Of a stretch of DNA of 64,000 nucleotides, positions 54,746 to 64,000 are shown one piece after another. Every line of letters starts with the position of its first letter. Positions within the stretch are counted from its first letter, which is position 1. The notes beneath the pieces are model-generated. The model worked only from the letters and a program-made list of their open reading frames with translations, ran no database searches and was not told where the DNA came from. The position numbers and the translations under genes are program-made. The stretch spans positions 1 to 64,000 of the forward strand of contig NZ_JAVIFU010000012.1 of assembly GCF_031157315.1 (NCBI RefSeq), in the 5' to 3' direction. This DNA is from Paenibacillus sp. LHD-38. Its GTDB lineage: Bacteria; Bacillota; Bacilli; Paenibacillales; Paenibacillaceae.

Positions 54746-56059
54746 ATGGTTTTAAAGCTTGCATTATTTGTGTTGCTGCTCGTATTTACCGCATTCTTCG
54801 TAGCGACGGAATTCGCTATTATTCGAATGCGCTCAAGCCGCGTGAACCAGATGGTGGCCGAAGGGATCAAAAATGCCAAAGCCATTGAGCAAGTAACGAA
54901 CAAGCTGGACGGTTATTTATCCGCTTGTCAGCTTGGCATTACGATTACTGCGCTTGGACTTGGTTGGCTTGGTGAACCCACTATTGAGCTTATTTTGCAT
55001 CCGATTTTCGATCGATTACATTTGGAGGGCGATATCAGTAATGTGCTGTCTTTCGTCATCTCCTTCTTGATCGTGACTTATTTGCATGTGGTGCTTGGAG
55101 AATTAGCTCCGAAGACGTTAGCCATCATCAAATCGGAGCAAGTCAGTCAGGTAACGGCACCGATTATCATCGTGTTCTACAAGGTGATGTATCCGTTCAT
55201 TTGGCTGCTTAACGGATCTGCGAATTCATTGGTCAGGCTGCTGGGATTGAAGCCAGCGAACGAGCATGAAGCGCATTCCGAAGAAGAGATCCGTATCATA
55301 TTATCGGAGAGCTATGAAAGCGGGAAAATAAACAAAAGCGAATATGGCTATGTGAGCCGCATTTTCGCGTTCGACGATCGGCTGGCACGTGAGATTATGG
55401 TACCTAGAACCGATATGGTTTGTTTATACGTGAATCTATCTCTCGAAGAAAACTTAGCGATTATAAAGAAAGAGCAGTATACCCGCTTTCCTGTCGCTAA
55501 AGGCAGCAAGGATAATATCATTGGGATACTGAATACGAAACAGTTTTTTCTGCGTTACGAATCAGATCGAAATATTGAAGTAAACTCACTTATGCAGCCG
55601 GTCATGTCGGTACCAGAGGTGATGCCTATCAATAAGCTTCTCCGCAAAATGCAGCAGGATCGCGTCCACATTTCCATATTATTGGATGAGTACGGCGGAA
55701 CGGCAGGGCTTATCACCATCGAGGATATCATCGAGGAGATTGTAGGGGAAATCCGCGATGAGTTTGACGAGGATGAAGTGAAGGAAATTGAAATATTGGA
55801 GCAGCAGCGTTATTTAGTGAATGGTAAAGCGCTGATTAGCGATGTGAACGAAGCTGCGGGAACTGACCTCGTATGCGACGAGGTAGACTCTATCGGAGGC
55901 TGGCTTTTCAACCTGAAGCCGGAACTGCCCATTGGGGAGCCGTGGACGTATGACAACATAACCTTCATCATTCGCGAGCGTGACGATAATCGTATTCGGA
56001 AAATCGAAATTCAAACGGAATTGCTTGAAAGTGAAATGGGCACATACGGACATGCATAA
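54746..56059 (+). CDS. CNNM/CorC-type protein with CBS pair (hemolysin family)
   Basis: 437 residues: DUF21/CNNM membrane region with four helices (FVATEFAIIRMRSSRVNQMV, LGELAPKTLAI), two CBS domains (from EIMVPRTDMVCLYV to LLDEYGGTAGLITIEDIIEEIVGEI) and a C-terminal CorC/HlyC domain. Family members export Mg2+ or Co2+; the hemolysin name is historical. ATG 54746 has GGGAGA upstream; TTG 54725 has none. Confidence 0.92.
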   Translation: MVLKLALFVLLLVFTAFFVATEFAIIRMRSSRVNQMVAEGIKNAKAIEQVTNKLDGYLSACQLGITITALGLGWLGEPTIELILHPIFDRLHLEGDISNVLSFVISFLIVTYLHVVLGELAPKTLAIIKSEQVSQVTAPIIIVFYKVMYPFIWLLNGSANSLVRLLGLKPANEHEAHSEEEIRIILSESYESGKINKSEYGYVSRIFAFDDRLAREIMVPRTDMVCLYVNLSLEENLAIIKKEQYTRFPVAKGSKDNIIGILNTKQFFLRYESDRNIEVNSLMQPVMSVPEVMPINKLLRKMQQDRVHISILLDEYGGTAGLITIEDIIEEIVGEIRDEFDEDEVKEIEILEQQRYLVNGKALISDVNEAAGTDLVCDEVDSIGGWLFNLKPELPIGEPWTYDNITFIIRERDDNRIRKIEIQTELLESEMGTYGHA

Positions 56060-56110
56060 ACTGGTAAGGAGCAAAAAAATTGCAGCCAAATTCGAGGGGG
56101 AGATCGGGCG

Positions 56111-56899
56111 TTGGGCGATTTAATTAATGCGATAATTATGGGGATTGTTGAAGGACTGACCGAGTTTTTACCTGTATCATCAACGGGCCACTTGATTTTG
56201 ACGGCTGAGCTGCTTAATTTCACAGGAGACCGCGCGAAGACCTTTGAGGTCGTTATTCAATTCGGTGCGGTGCTGGCAGTGCTCGTTTTGTACCGAAAGC
56301 GCTTTGCAAGCCTGCTTAATTTTAAGATAGGCAAAGGCTCTGGATTGAATGCCTTACATATTATTTTAGCAATGGCTCCGGCTGGCGCATGCGCTGTATT
56401 GCTTCACTCGTTCATAAAAGGAGAACTGTTTACAGCCGAAAAAGTTCTAATCGGCCTCGTTGCCGGCGGAATATTGATGATTATCGCCGATCGCGTTCGA
56501 AAGAAGCCGAGCGCGGAGGAGCTTGATGACATTACCTATAAGCAGGCCTTCGCGGTAGGATGCTTTCAGGTGCTAGCTCTTTGGCCGGGCTTCTCGCGTT
56601 CGGGATCCACGATATCGGGAGGCATGCTGTTCGGCGTTAGCCAGAAAGCGGCAGCGGAATTCACGTTTCTCGTATCGGTGCCGATTATGGCGGCCGCTAG
56701 CGGAATCGATCTGCTGAAGAGCCGAGAGTTTCTTACAACGGCAGATTTACCTCTATTTTTAATCGGTCTTATCGCAGCGTTTATCGTCGGCATGATTGCT
56801 GTTGTAACATTCATCAACATGATGAAAAAAATCAAACTTTCATGGTTTGCTTATTATCGTTTTGCGTTAGCTGCACTCTTTTATTTTATTATTTTATAA
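56111..56899 (+). CDS. uppP: Undecaprenyl-diphosphatase
   Basis: 262 residues, polytopic. The BacA/UppP motifs are present: [17 protein letters not shown] near the N-terminus (E14, E18, S24, H27) and [13 protein letters not shown] with the catalytic Arg. It recycles undecaprenyl phosphate for cell-wall synthesis and gives bacitracin resistance. Start is TTG 56111 with GAGGGGGAGA upstream. Confidence 0.95.
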   Translation: MGDLINAIIMGIVEGLTEFLPVSSTGHLILTAELLNFTGDRAKTFEVVIQFGAVLAVLVLYRKRFASLLNFKIGKGSGLNALHIILAMAPAGACAVLLHSFIKGELFTAEKVLIGLVAGGILMIIADRVRKKPSAEELDDITYKQAFAVGCFQVLALWPGFSRSGSTISGGMLFGVSQKAAAEFTFLVSVPIMAAASGIDLLKSREFLTTADLPLFLIGLIAAFIVGMIAVVTFINMMKKIKLSWFAYYRFALAALFYFIIL

Positions 56900-57068
56900 G
56901 TTACATAAGAAATACTTTTGAGTAATTTCGCGCATCCTTTTTGGAGCAATTATTGTAATTTTCATGAAGCGACGAGAATGGTTTTCAATTAGGGAAATAT
57001 GCAAGGAAAACGTAAAAAAAGACCTATCACTTATTTATATCCAAGCCATTACTTTTTCTAATAAATCT

Positions 57069-57108
57069 AAAGAAATCAGGGCAAAATGCCCTGATTTCTT
57101 TATTTTTG
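57069..57108 (+). terminator. Strong palindromic terminator, probably of uppP
   Basis: AAAGAAATCAGGGCA and its exact complement flank an AAA loop, followed by a TTATTTTT run. The A-run on the 5' side allows termination in both directions. Confidence 0.8.
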
Positions 57109-57172
57109 CGGCGAATAATGGATTTTTGCATAAAAATGGATTTTTTTGCAAGAACGTACCCGATTGAAGGTT

Positions 57173-57201
57173 TTGTCTGATTATGTTAGGTTAAGTAATA
57201 T
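57173..57201 (+). promoter_or_regulatory. Candidate sigma-A promoter of cysJI
   Basis: TTGTCT, 17-base spacer, TAATAT. AGTACTGATGAAGTACT lies just downstream and could be an operator. About 80 bases before the cysJ start. Confidence 0.55.
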
Positions 57202-57277
57202 TAGAGTACTGATGAAGTACTGTTATTTTACTGACTATGAAAATAAAAGTTGATTTTATGTTTATGAGAGGTGGATA

Positions 57278-59143
57278 TTGTTGCAACTTCAGGTAACGAA
57301 CAGTCCTTTTAACCAAGAGCAAGTCGAGCTTTTAAACCGCCTTCTGCCAACGCTGACGGAATCGCAGCAAGTATGGCTTACAGGCTTTTTGTTCGCTCGT
57401 CAAGCATCCGCTAGTGCGCCATCCATTGCTGGTGATGTTCAAGTGATTACAGAAGCTGCCGGCGCAGCGGAAAGCATCGCCACAAGCAGTCAGCCTGCGG
57501 CTTCTCGTGAGGTAACGGTGCTCTTTGGTTCCCAAACCGGAAATTGTCAGAGACTAGCTACTAGCTTGTCACGCAAGCTTGAAGAGCAAGGCATGCAAGT
57601 CACGCTTGCTCCAATGAACAAATTCAAGACGAATGGCTTGAAAAAGGTTGAAAATTTATTGCTGGTCGTAAGTACGCATGGCGAAGGCGAGCCGCCAGAC
57701 AATGCTCGGGCTTTCCATGAATTCCTTTACAGCAAGAGAGCACCACAATTCGACAACCTGTATTTCTCCGTGTTGGCGTTAGGTGATACTTCGTATGAGT
57801 TTTTCTGTCAAACGGGCAAGGATTTTGATCAACGCCTTGAGGAACTTGGCGGAAACCGCCTTGCTCCGCGCGTGGATTGTGATCTGGATTATGACGAGTT
57901 CGTCGCAAGCTGGTCCGCACAGGTTATTAGCTCTTTGACAGAGCGCATGAACGGTTCTTCTGGTGCAGCTGCTGCAGTCAGCGATTCTATCAATGAAGTT
58001 AAAGCTGAACCATCAGCTTACTCACGCACGAATCCGTTTAAGGCTGAAGTGCTCGCGAATTTGAACTTGAATGGTCGCGGCTCTGATCGGGAAACACGTC
58101 ATTTGGAGCTGTCGTTAGAAGGCTCCAATTTACAATATGAACCAGGCGATAGCCTTGGTATTTATCCGGAGAACCACCCTGCATTGGTGGAAGCGATTAT
58201 CCAGGAATTCAATTGGAATCCTGAAGAAATCGTGCCGATCAATAAGATCGGCGAGCAGGGCTCATTACGCGATGCGCTGCTTAAGCATTATGAAATTACG
58301 GTACTGACGAAGCCTTTGCTTACGCAAGCAGCCGAACTATCATCCAACTCCGCTTTGCGCGAGCTGGTGGCTCCGGGCAAAGAGCAAGAACTCAAAGATT
58401 ACATCAACGGCCGTGATCTGCTTGATTTGGTACAGGATTTTGCACCTTGGCAGGCTACAGCTAGCGAATTTGTAGGCATATTGCGCAAGCTTCCGGCACG
58501 GTTGTATTCAATCGCAAGCAGCTTCAAAGCGAATGAAGATGAGGTTCACCTAACGATTAGAGCTGTCCGTTATGAAGCACATGGCCGTGATCGTTACGGC
58601 GTATGTTCGATTCATTGCGCGGATCGCGTTCAACCCGGCGATAGCCTTCCAATTTACATCCAAGAAAATCCGAATTTCAAGCTGCCGTCGAACCCGGATG
58701 CGCCGGTTATCATGATTGGACCTGGTACGGGCGTTGCTCCGTTCCGTGCTTTCCTTGAGGAACGCGAAGAGCTTGGCGTTGAAGGGAAATCTTGGTTATT
58801 CTATGGCGACCGTCATTTTGTTACTGATTTCTTGTATCAGACGGATTGGCAGAGAATGCTTAAAGACGGCGTACTGACGAAGCTAGATGTGGCTTTTTCC
58901 CGTGATACGGAAGAGAAAGTTTACGTACAGCACCGTTTGCTGGAGAAAGGCCGCGAGCTGTTTGAATGGCTTAAAGAAGGCGCCCATGTTTATATTTGCG
59001 GCGATGAGAAGCATATGGCACATGATGTGCATTCAGCGTTGTTAACTATTATTCAACAAGAAGGTTCATTAAGCGCAGAAGAAGCTGCGGCTTACTTGGA
59101 TGAAATGCAGCAGCAGCAGCGCTACCAGCGTGACGTGTATTAA
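57278..59143 (+). CDS. cysJ: Assimilatory sulfite reductase flavoprotein
   Basis: 621 residues: flavodoxin-like FMN domain (VLFGSQTGNCQRLA near 88), FAD domain (PARLYSIASSFKANEDEVHLTIRAV), NADPH domain (MIGPGTGVAPFRAF) and C-terminal VYICGDEKHMAHDVHSAL. It passes electrons from NADPH to the CysI heme protein. Two TTG codons at 57278 and 57281 follow AGAGGTGG; the second has the better distance. About 54 bases separate it from cysI. Confidence 0.95.
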   Translation: MLQLQVTNSPFNQEQVELLNRLLPTLTESQQVWLTGFLFARQASASAPSIAGDVQVITEAAGAAESIATSSQPAASREVTVLFGSQTGNCQRLATSLSRKLEEQGMQVTLAPMNKFKTNGLKKVENLLLVVSTHGEGEPPDNARAFHEFLYSKRAPQFDNLYFSVLALGDTSYEFFCQTGKDFDQRLEELGGNRLAPRVDCDLDYDEFVASWSAQVISSLTERMNGSSGAAAAVSDSINEVKAEPSAYSRTNPFKAEVLANLNLNGRGSDRETRHLELSLEGSNLQYEPGDSLGIYPENHPALVEAIIQEFNWNPEEIVPINKIGEQGSLRDALLKHYEITVLTKPLLTQAAELSSNSALRELVAPGKEQELKDYINGRDLLDLVQDFAPWQATASEFVGILRKLPARLYSIASSFKANEDEVHLTIRAVRYEAHGRDRYGVCSIHCADRVQPGDSLPIYIQENPNFKLPSNPDAPVIMIGPGTGVAPFRAFLEEREELGVEGKSWLFYGDRHFVTDFLYQTDWQRMLKDGVLTKLDVAFSRDTEEKVYVQHRLLEKGRELFEWLKEGAHVYICGDEKHMAHDVHSALLTIIQQEGSLSAEEAAAYLDEMQQQQRYQRDVY

Positions 59144-59197
59144 TATATATATTAATCAGCAAGAGTTCGTGAATGATCGCGAGAGGAGACAGCAACA

Positions 59198-60919
59198 ATG
59201 GCAAAAGAGCAATTGGTAAAGCCTATCGGTGGGCCGCCAAGTGAAGTTGAACATATTAAGATCGAAAGTAATTACCTGCGCGGAGCATTGGTTGATACGT
59301 TAAGAAACCCGATTACGGGCGGATTGCCGGAGGACGACAATCGGTTGTTGAAGTTTCACGGGAGCTACATGCAGGATGACAGGGATTTGCGCACCGAGCG
59401 TGAACGCCAGAAGCTGGAGCCTGCATTCCAATTCATGATTCGGGTTGTTTTGCCTAGCGGCGTAGCAACTTCTGAGCAATGGCTTGCAATGGATGGTTTA
59501 GCACATAAGTACGGTAACGGCACGCTTCGTTTGACAACTCGCCAAACCTTTCAGATGCACGGCATCTTGAAATGGAACCTGAAGCCTACGCTTCAGAAAA
59601 TCAACAGTGAGCTGATGACAACTTTAGCAGCCTGTGGCGATGTAAATCGTAACGTAATGTGCAGCCCGAACCCGTTTCAATCAGATGTTCATGACGAGGT
59701 CAGCTACTGGGCACGTCAGGTGAATGATCATTTGGCGCCGCGCACTCGCGCTTACCATGAGATTTGGCTTGACGGCGAGAAGGTCATAGACGGACAGCAA
59801 GAAGGCGAAGTTGAGCCTATCTATGGTCCGGTTTACCTGCCTCGTAAGTTTAAAATCGGTTTCGCGATTCCACCTCATAACGATGTTGATGTGTTCTCGC
59901 AGGATATCGGATATATCGCTGTCGTTGAAGACGGCAAGCTGAAAGGCTTTAACATTTCGGTTGGCGGCGGCATGGGGATGACCCACGGCGATACGGCAAC
60001 TTATCCGCAGCTTGGTAAAGTAATTGGTTTCTGTCCGCCTGAGCGTATCGTAGCTTTGGCAGAGAAAACGGTTATGATCCAACGCGATTACGGAAACCGC
60101 TCCATTCGTAAAAATGCAAGATTTAAATATACAATCGACCGTCATGGCATTGATTGGTTCAAAACAGAACTTCAAAACAGACTAGGCTGGCAGCTTGAGG
60201 ATGTTCGTCCTTTTCAATTCGATAATAGCGGCGACCGTTATGGCTGGTTGAAGGGCAGCAACGGCAAATGGAATTTGACGTTGTATATTCAAAGCGGACG
60301 CATCGATGATCAAGAGGGCTATCCTCTTATGACTGGCTTGCGCGAAATCGCAAAAGTTCACACGGGTGATTTCCGTATTACGCCAAACCAAAATCTCATC
60401 ATCGGTAACGTAACGAGCCAGAAAAAACGCAAAATCACGGAATTGATTGAGCAATACGGACTTACCGATGGCGCTCAGCATTCTGCACTTCGCAGAAGCT
60501 CTATATCCTGTGTATCGCTGCCGACATGCGGACTTGCAATGGCGGAGGCTGAACGTTACTTGCCGACTCTAATTGATAAGCTTGAGCCGATTATTAATGA
60601 AGCCGGTCTTCGCGACCAAGAAATTAACATTCGGATGACTGGCTGCCCGAACGGCTGTGCAAGACCGGCATTGGGTGAAATCTCATTTATCGGCAAAGCT
60701 GTCGGCAAATACAACATGTATTTAGGCGCAGGTTTTGCGGGTGAGCGTTTGAATAAGCTTTATCGCGAAAATATCGGCGAAACCGAGATTTTGGATACGT
60801 TAAAGCCTATGATTAACCAGTACGCGAAGGAACGTGAGTCTGGCGAGCATTTCGGGGATTTTGTTATCCGCGCGGGTTATGTTAAAGCCGTTCATGACGG
60901 TCAGGAATTCCATAATTAA
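59198..60919 (+). CDS. cysI: Assimilatory sulfite reductase hemoprotein
   Basis: 573 residues with the siroheme-[4Fe-4S] ligands C438, C444, C483 and C487 ([11 protein letters not shown] and [10 protein letters not shown]). It reduces sulfite to sulfide by six electrons. N-terminal SNYLRGAL and [11 protein letters not shown] segments are typical. GAGAGGAGA ribosome site. A T-poor inverted repeat follows. Confidence 0.95.
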   Translation: MAKEQLVKPIGGPPSEVEHIKIESNYLRGALVDTLRNPITGGLPEDDNRLLKFHGSYMQDDRDLRTERERQKLEPAFQFMIRVVLPSGVATSEQWLAMDGLAHKYGNGTLRLTTRQTFQMHGILKWNLKPTLQKINSELMTTLAACGDVNRNVMCSPNPFQSDVHDEVSYWARQVNDHLAPRTRAYHEIWLDGEKVIDGQQEGEVEPIYGPVYLPRKFKIGFAIPPHNDVDVFSQDIGYIAVVEDGKLKGFNISVGGGMGMTHGDTATYPQLGKVIGFCPPERIVALAEKTVMIQRDYGNRSIRKNARFKYTIDRHGIDWFKTELQNRLGWQLEDVRPFQFDNSGDRYGWLKGSNGKWNLTLYIQSGRIDDQEGYPLMTGLREIAKVHTGDFRITPNQNLIIGNVTSQKKRKITELIEQYGLTDGAQHSALRRSSISCVSLPTCGLAMAEAERYLPTLIDKLEPIINEAGLRDQEINIRMTGCPNGCARPALGEISFIGKAVGKYNMYLGAGFAGERLNKLYRENIGETEILDTLKPMINQYAKERESGEHFGDFVIRAGYVKAVHDGQEFHN

Positions 60920-60944
60920 ACGATCATTAGCTTATAAATAAACA

Positions 60945-60983
60945 GAACAAGAAGACCGGGCACAAGCCTTGGTCTTCTTGTTC
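60945..60983 (+). terminator. Inverted repeat after cysI
   Basis: A 13-base perfect stem (GAACAAGAAGACC/GGTCTTCTTGTTC) with GGGCACAAGCCTT loop. It lacks a long T-run, so termination is likely but less sure. Confidence 0.6.
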
Positions 60984-61062
60984 GTATATAGAGAAGGAAA
61001 TCGCAAACATTCACGATAATTTGAAATCCATACTAAAGCTGCAGTGAGTCAATTGGAAAACG

Positions 61063-61100
61063 AAAAAAAGCTATTCCTTGGTATTGGAATAGCTTTTTTT
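61063..61100 (-). terminator. Bidirectional terminator between cysI and DUF3817 gene
   Basis: AAAAAAAGCTATTCC and its complement around TTGGTATT, with A-run and T-run on opposite sides. It serves the minus-strand DUF3817 gene and any read-through from cysI. Confidence 0.85.
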
Positions 61101-61103
61101 CGT

Positions 61104-61397
61104 TTAAGCTTGGTTGCGCAGCAGCTTCTTATCGAGTACAAACGTACCGAAGGGAAGGAAGGCAGCTATAAACGCGGCAGCAACCTTAATGATGGACCAA
61201 CGATGTGTGATCCATACATGCAAAACGGCTAGTAAATAAAGGACAAATAATATCCCGTGCAAGCCGCCGACAACGGTTACAACCTGTGGAATATCCGCCC
61301 AATATTTGAGCGGCATCGCGATAAGGAGCAGCACTAGAAAGGATATCCCTTCATAGAATCCGACTACGCGCAGTCGGCCTAATGCGGTTTTTAACAT
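61104..61397 (-). CDS. DUF3817 membrane protein
   Basis: 97 residues, three membrane helices, with RVVGFYEGISFLVLL, MPLKYW and VGGLHGILFVLYL as in DUF3817 proteins. Function unknown. GGAGGTAATCAG precedes the ATG. The stop lies next to a strong terminator. Confidence 0.9.
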   Translation of the reverse strand: MLKTALGRLRVVGFYEGISFLVLLLIAMPLKYWADIPQVVTVVGGLHGILFVLYLLAVLHVWITHRWSIIKVAAAFIAAFLPFGTFVLDKKLLRNQA

Positions 61398-61423
61398 CTG
61401 ATTACCTCCATCTAATGGTCATT

Positions 61424-62038
61424 CTAACGCGGCACTAAACCAGTCCACAGTAATTCTACGATTTCGGCCGCTGCTTGTTCCACTGTTTTTTTGTTATTAA
61501 TAATTTCTTTGCGATTTCGTACGGTCAGCATGGCTGTAAAGACATAAGCAAGCAGCAGCGGATCGCTTTGAACGATTTCGCCTTCATCCATGGCTTTTTT
61601 AAACACAGAGCTGACCAACTCGTGTATGGCGCTCTCACTGGTTCGAATACTCGCAATTTGCTCCTCGGATAAGCCAGTGGAGGCTTCGCGCATCATCGTT
61701 TCGAATTCTACATGCGCATTGTTCATATGACGCTCTGCGACCTGCAGCAATCGATCCTTGAGCGATCCCTCGTTCTGGACAAGCATTGCGGTTTGATCAT
61801 GCGCCATTTTCAGTACAAACTGAAGACATTCTGTAAACAAGATGCTTTTATTATTAAAATAATAATAAACGCTGGCTTTCGTAATTCCGCAAGCTTGAGC
61901 AACGCCCTCCAAGGATACTTTCTCAAACCCTTGATCCATAAATAGATAAGCAGCGGTGCGCAATATTTGCTGCATTGTCTGAATTGAACCTGTGCCTTTA
62001 GGGCGGCCTGGCTTGCGTTTTATTTGCTCATCGCTCAT
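61424..62038 (-). CDS. TetR/AcrR family regulator
   Basis: About 204 residues. N-terminal basic tail KRKPGRPKGTGS, then the helix-turn-helix (VSLEGVAQACGITKASVYYYFNNKSIL) and a ligand/dimer domain. ATG 62038 has GGAGG at the right distance; ATG 62053 overlaps that site. It is divergent from the MMPL transporter gene and is its likely repressor. Confidence 0.93.
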   Translation of the reverse strand: MSDEQIKRKPGRPKGTGSIQTMQQILRTAAYLFMDQGFEKVSLEGVAQACGITKASVYYYFNNKSILFTECLQFVLKMAHDQTAMLVQNEGSLKDRLLQVAERHMNNAHVEFETMMREASTGLSEEQIASIRTSESAIHELVSSVFKKAMDEGEIVQSDPLLLAYVFTAMLTVRNRKEIINNKKTVEQAAAEIVELLWTGLVPR

Positions 62039-62076
62039 GGCCATGACCTCCATTCATAAAATTGTAATATATATCG

Positions 62077-62141
62077 AATGATTAATTAACCTTCGGGTAT
62101 ATATAATTAATTAACCGCTTGTTTTAATTTTAAACTAAAAC
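62077..62141. promoter_or_regulatory. TetR-MMPL divergent control region
   Basis: ATTAATTAACC occurs twice (62080-62090 and 62106-62116), and GTTTTA/TAAAAC forms an inverted repeat at 62121-62141. The second is a plausible operator for the TetR regulator. Confidence 0.4.
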
Positions 62142-62171
62142 AGGTTATATGTGAAATGGAGGATTTGAAAT

Positions 62172-64000
62172 ATGATTGAAAAATTTGCCGGAATGATCGC
62201 TGGGCCCCGTACGCGATGGGTAACGTTAATCGCTTGGATTATACTCGCTGCGCTTCTCAGTGTGTTTCTTCCTGCTGTAGGCGAGAAAGAACAGAGTAAT
62301 GTTCCTAATCTTAAATCGGACAGCCCGTCAGTACTTGCAGATCAGCTCATTAAAGAAAAATTCCCCAGCTCATCTGGTATACCGGCTTTAGTCGTCTGGC
62401 ATCGCGAGGGAGGTTTAACAGATGAAGATTACAGCCTCATTCAGAAAACAACGCAGCATGTTATAGAAAATCCGTTGGATGCGCAGGGCGAGGTAATCCC
62501 GCTCCATCAGATGCCGTTGCCTGCTTTGAAGGCATTCGCTTCTAAGGGTGGTACAACACTCGTGCAGCCGATTTCATTCGGTGAACAGACAGAAACTGAA
62601 ATTTTGAAAGAAAATATCGAAGAAATAGAAAGGGTAATCAGCGACGCTTCGGGTAAGAAACCTTTTGAGACAGCTGTCGACGATTCATCAGAGCTAAGCG
62701 TGCGCGTGAGCGGTCCGGCGGGCATTTCCGTGGATGCTACTGATTTGTTCAAAGGAGCGGATGTTTCGCTTCTTATCGCAACCGTCCTAATCGTTCTTGT
62801 ACTGCTGCTACTAATTTACCGTTCGCCTATTCTCGCTATAATCCCGCTTATCGGTGTCGGCTTCGCGTATGCGGTTACGAGCCCAATACTTGGCTGGATG
62901 GCAGGCGAGGGCTGGATAACAGTAGATGCGCAGGCAATTTCCATCATGACGGTGCTTTTGTTCGGTGCAGGCACGGATTATTGTTTGTTTTTCATCTCAC
63001 ATTTCCGTCAGGAGCTAACACGCGAGAACGACAAATTAATTGCGCTGAAGCGTTCCTTCAAGGACGCATCGGGTGCCATTGCGATGAGCGGGTTTACGGT
63101 CGTGCTTTCTTTACTGGCCCTGCTGGCAGCACAATATGGCGTTTACGATCGTTTTGCCGTACCTTTTAGCTTGTCCATACTCATTATGGGTATTGCAAGC
63201 TTAACATTGCTACCTGCTTTGCTTGCCATCATTGGCAGAGCCTCGTTCTTCCCGTTTATCCCGCGCACGGAATTTATAGAGCATGTACGCGTAGGGGAAA
63301 AAGGGAAAACCTATCTTAAGCCTAATCCAGAGAAAAAGCTGGGTTCCAAAATTGGCAGCCTGGTAATTGCGAAGCCTTGGATGGTGGTCATTACATCCGT
63401 ATTGATCCTTGGTATTTTAGCAAGCTTCTCGAGCCAGATTAAATTCACTTATGATCTGTTATCCTCCTTCCCGGAAGACATGCCATCAAGAGAAGGCTTC
63501 GAAGTCATCTCCAAGACGTATGCGCCAGGCGATTTGGCCCCGATTACTGTCGTTGCACAAACCGACGGTGCGGCTTCTGATTTAGCAGAGAAGCTGGCCG
63601 CCGTTCCGCTTGTCGATCATGTTCTAGAACCAAAGCAAAGCGTGGATGATCCGAATCTGCTTTCATATTCCGTTATCCTGAACACGAACCCCTACTCTCA
63701 AGAAGCGATGGACACGATTCCGCTGCTTAAAGAAGCGGCAGTTAAGGCGCTCGAAGATGCGAAGGCAAAGGATGCTGTACAAAAGGTTTGGATTGGCGGA
63801 CAGACGGCAGCACAGTTCGATTCTAAAGCGCTGACTGATCGCGATAACCTAGTCATTATTCCATTAGTTATTGGTCTCATCATGGTATTGCTGCTTGCTT
63901 ACCTACGATCGATAACAGCAACGCTTTACTTGATTGGCACCGTATTGCTTTCTTATGCAGCAGCGCTTGGCTTAGGCTGGATTATTCTGCATTACTTTAT
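62172..64000 (+). CDS. MMPL family transporter (right-truncated)
   Basis: The frame runs from ATG 62172 to the window end without a stop, so the gene is cut. About 609 residues are seen: TM1 at the N-terminus, external domain with the KSDSPSVLADQLI start, a block of helices containing LFGAGTDYCLFFISHFRQEL (the GTDY motif carrying the proton-relay Asp of MMPL), a second external domain and the beginning of the second helix block. GGAGGA upstream. Probably exports lipids or drugs, as in the YdgH/YdfJ group; divergent from its TetR regulator. Confidence 0.93.
   Translation, partial: MIEKFAGMIAGPRTRWVTLIAWIILAALLSVFLPAVGEKEQSNVPNLKSDSPSVLADQLIKEKFPSSSGIPALVVWHREGGLTDEDYSLIQKTTQHVIENPLDAQGEVIPLHQMPLPALKAFASKGGTTLVQPISFGEQTETEILKENIEEIERVISDASGKKPFETAVDDSSELSVRVSGPAGISVDATDLFKGADVSLLIATVLIVLVLLLLIYRSPILAIIPLIGVGFAYAVTSPILGWMAGEGWITVDAQAISIMTVLLFGAGTDYCLFFISHFRQELTRENDKLIALKRSFKDASGAIAMSGFTVVLSLLALLAAQYGVYDRFAVPFSLSILIMGIASLTLLPALLAIIGRASFFPFIPRTEFIEHVRVGEKGKTYLKPNPEKKLGSKIGSLVIAKPWMVVITSVLILGILASFSSQIKFTYDLLSSFPEDMPSREGFEVISKTYAPGDLAPITVVAQTDGAASDLAEKLAAVPLVDHVLEPKQSVDDPNLLSYSVILNTNPYSQEAMDTIPLLKEAAVKALEDAKAKDAVQKVWIGGQTAAQFDSKALTDRDNLVIIPLVIGLIMVLLLAYLRSITATLYLIGTVLLSYAAALGLGWIILHYF

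Larger units (their letters stand above)
56900..57277. other. Intergenic region before cysJ
   Basis: 378 bases. It holds a perfect 15-base inverted repeat (57069-57101), a candidate promoter (57173-57201) and a pair of AGTACT palindromes (57205-57221). A 67-codon frame at 56964 crosses the hairpin and has no credible ribosome site, so no gene is called. Confidence 0.6.

Noticed and set aside
56964..57167. 67-codon frame on the plus strand after uppP
   Set aside because: It crosses a perfect terminator hairpin, lacks a ribosome site and has no recognisable protein pattern.
57173..57277. S-box (SAM) riboswitch ahead of cysJ
   Set aside because: None of the S-box conserved segments is present in the leader.

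Overview
The window reads as chromosomal DNA of a Gram-positive, low-to-moderate GC Bacillota, most likely a Paenibacillus or close relative. The basis is gene content (SwrC-like RND pump with its two-component system, HelD, DUF3889, DUF3900, Lin0512, stand-alone NO synthase, T-box leader), strong AAGGAGG-type ribosome sites, and frequent TTG/GTG starts. The species cannot be named from this sequence. No rRNA, tRNA, CRISPR array, prophage or complete insertion sequence was seen. Local GC rises in the first ~130 bases and in the coiled-coil gene near 16 kb.

Layout. 1-4.5 kb: end of an ECF transporter ATPase/T-component fusion, a HAD hydrolase and MFS pair on the minus strand, signal peptidase I, a DUF4184 membrane protein. 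4.7-9.9 kb: histidine kinase, response regulator and RND pump, probably one unit. 10-10.9 kb: two small genes (DUF3889, YbjQ). 11-24.1 kb: an eight-gene same-strand operon with a secreted membrane protein, ABC-2 ATPase and permease, a coiled-coil/Gly-Ser protein, MoxR AAA+, DUF58 and two von Willebrand A membrane proteins, starting behind an ECF-sigma-like promoter. 24.2-26.5 kb: rhodanese, a small unknown gene, methionine aminopeptidase, a membrane-anchored unknown. 26.5-28.9 kb: near-consensus promoter, T-box leader and a divergent arginyl-tRNA synthetase. 28.9-32.4 kb: copper P-type ATPase, SafE-like membrane protein, FixH-like protein. 32.5-42.6 kb: a cobalamin riboswitch ahead of ten genes for corrinoid uptake and lower-loop assembly or salvage. 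42.7-52.3 kb: CorA, phosphodiester glycosidase, HrpB, DUF1294, HelD, orphan ModB, EcsC, NO synthase. 52.35-52.9 kb: a decayed carotenoid desaturase. 53.1-56.9 kb: DUF3900, Lin0512, CNNM/CBS protein, UppP. 57-61 kb: sulfite reductase CysJ and CysI. 61-64 kb: DUF3817, TetR regulator and a divergent MMPL transporter cut by the window end.

The most unusual items are a 99-base dispersed repeat present twice (24567 and 26841), each right after a terminator T-tract, in which the copies differ by compensatory changes that keep hairpins intact; one copy lies between the T-box terminator and argS. Also notable are the MoxR/DUF58/VWA/ABC operon with a near-perfect 20-base inverted repeat inside it (15366-15408), and a cobalamin regulon that pairs CbiZ salvage with lower-loop assembly but lacks CobC and an adenosyltransferase here.
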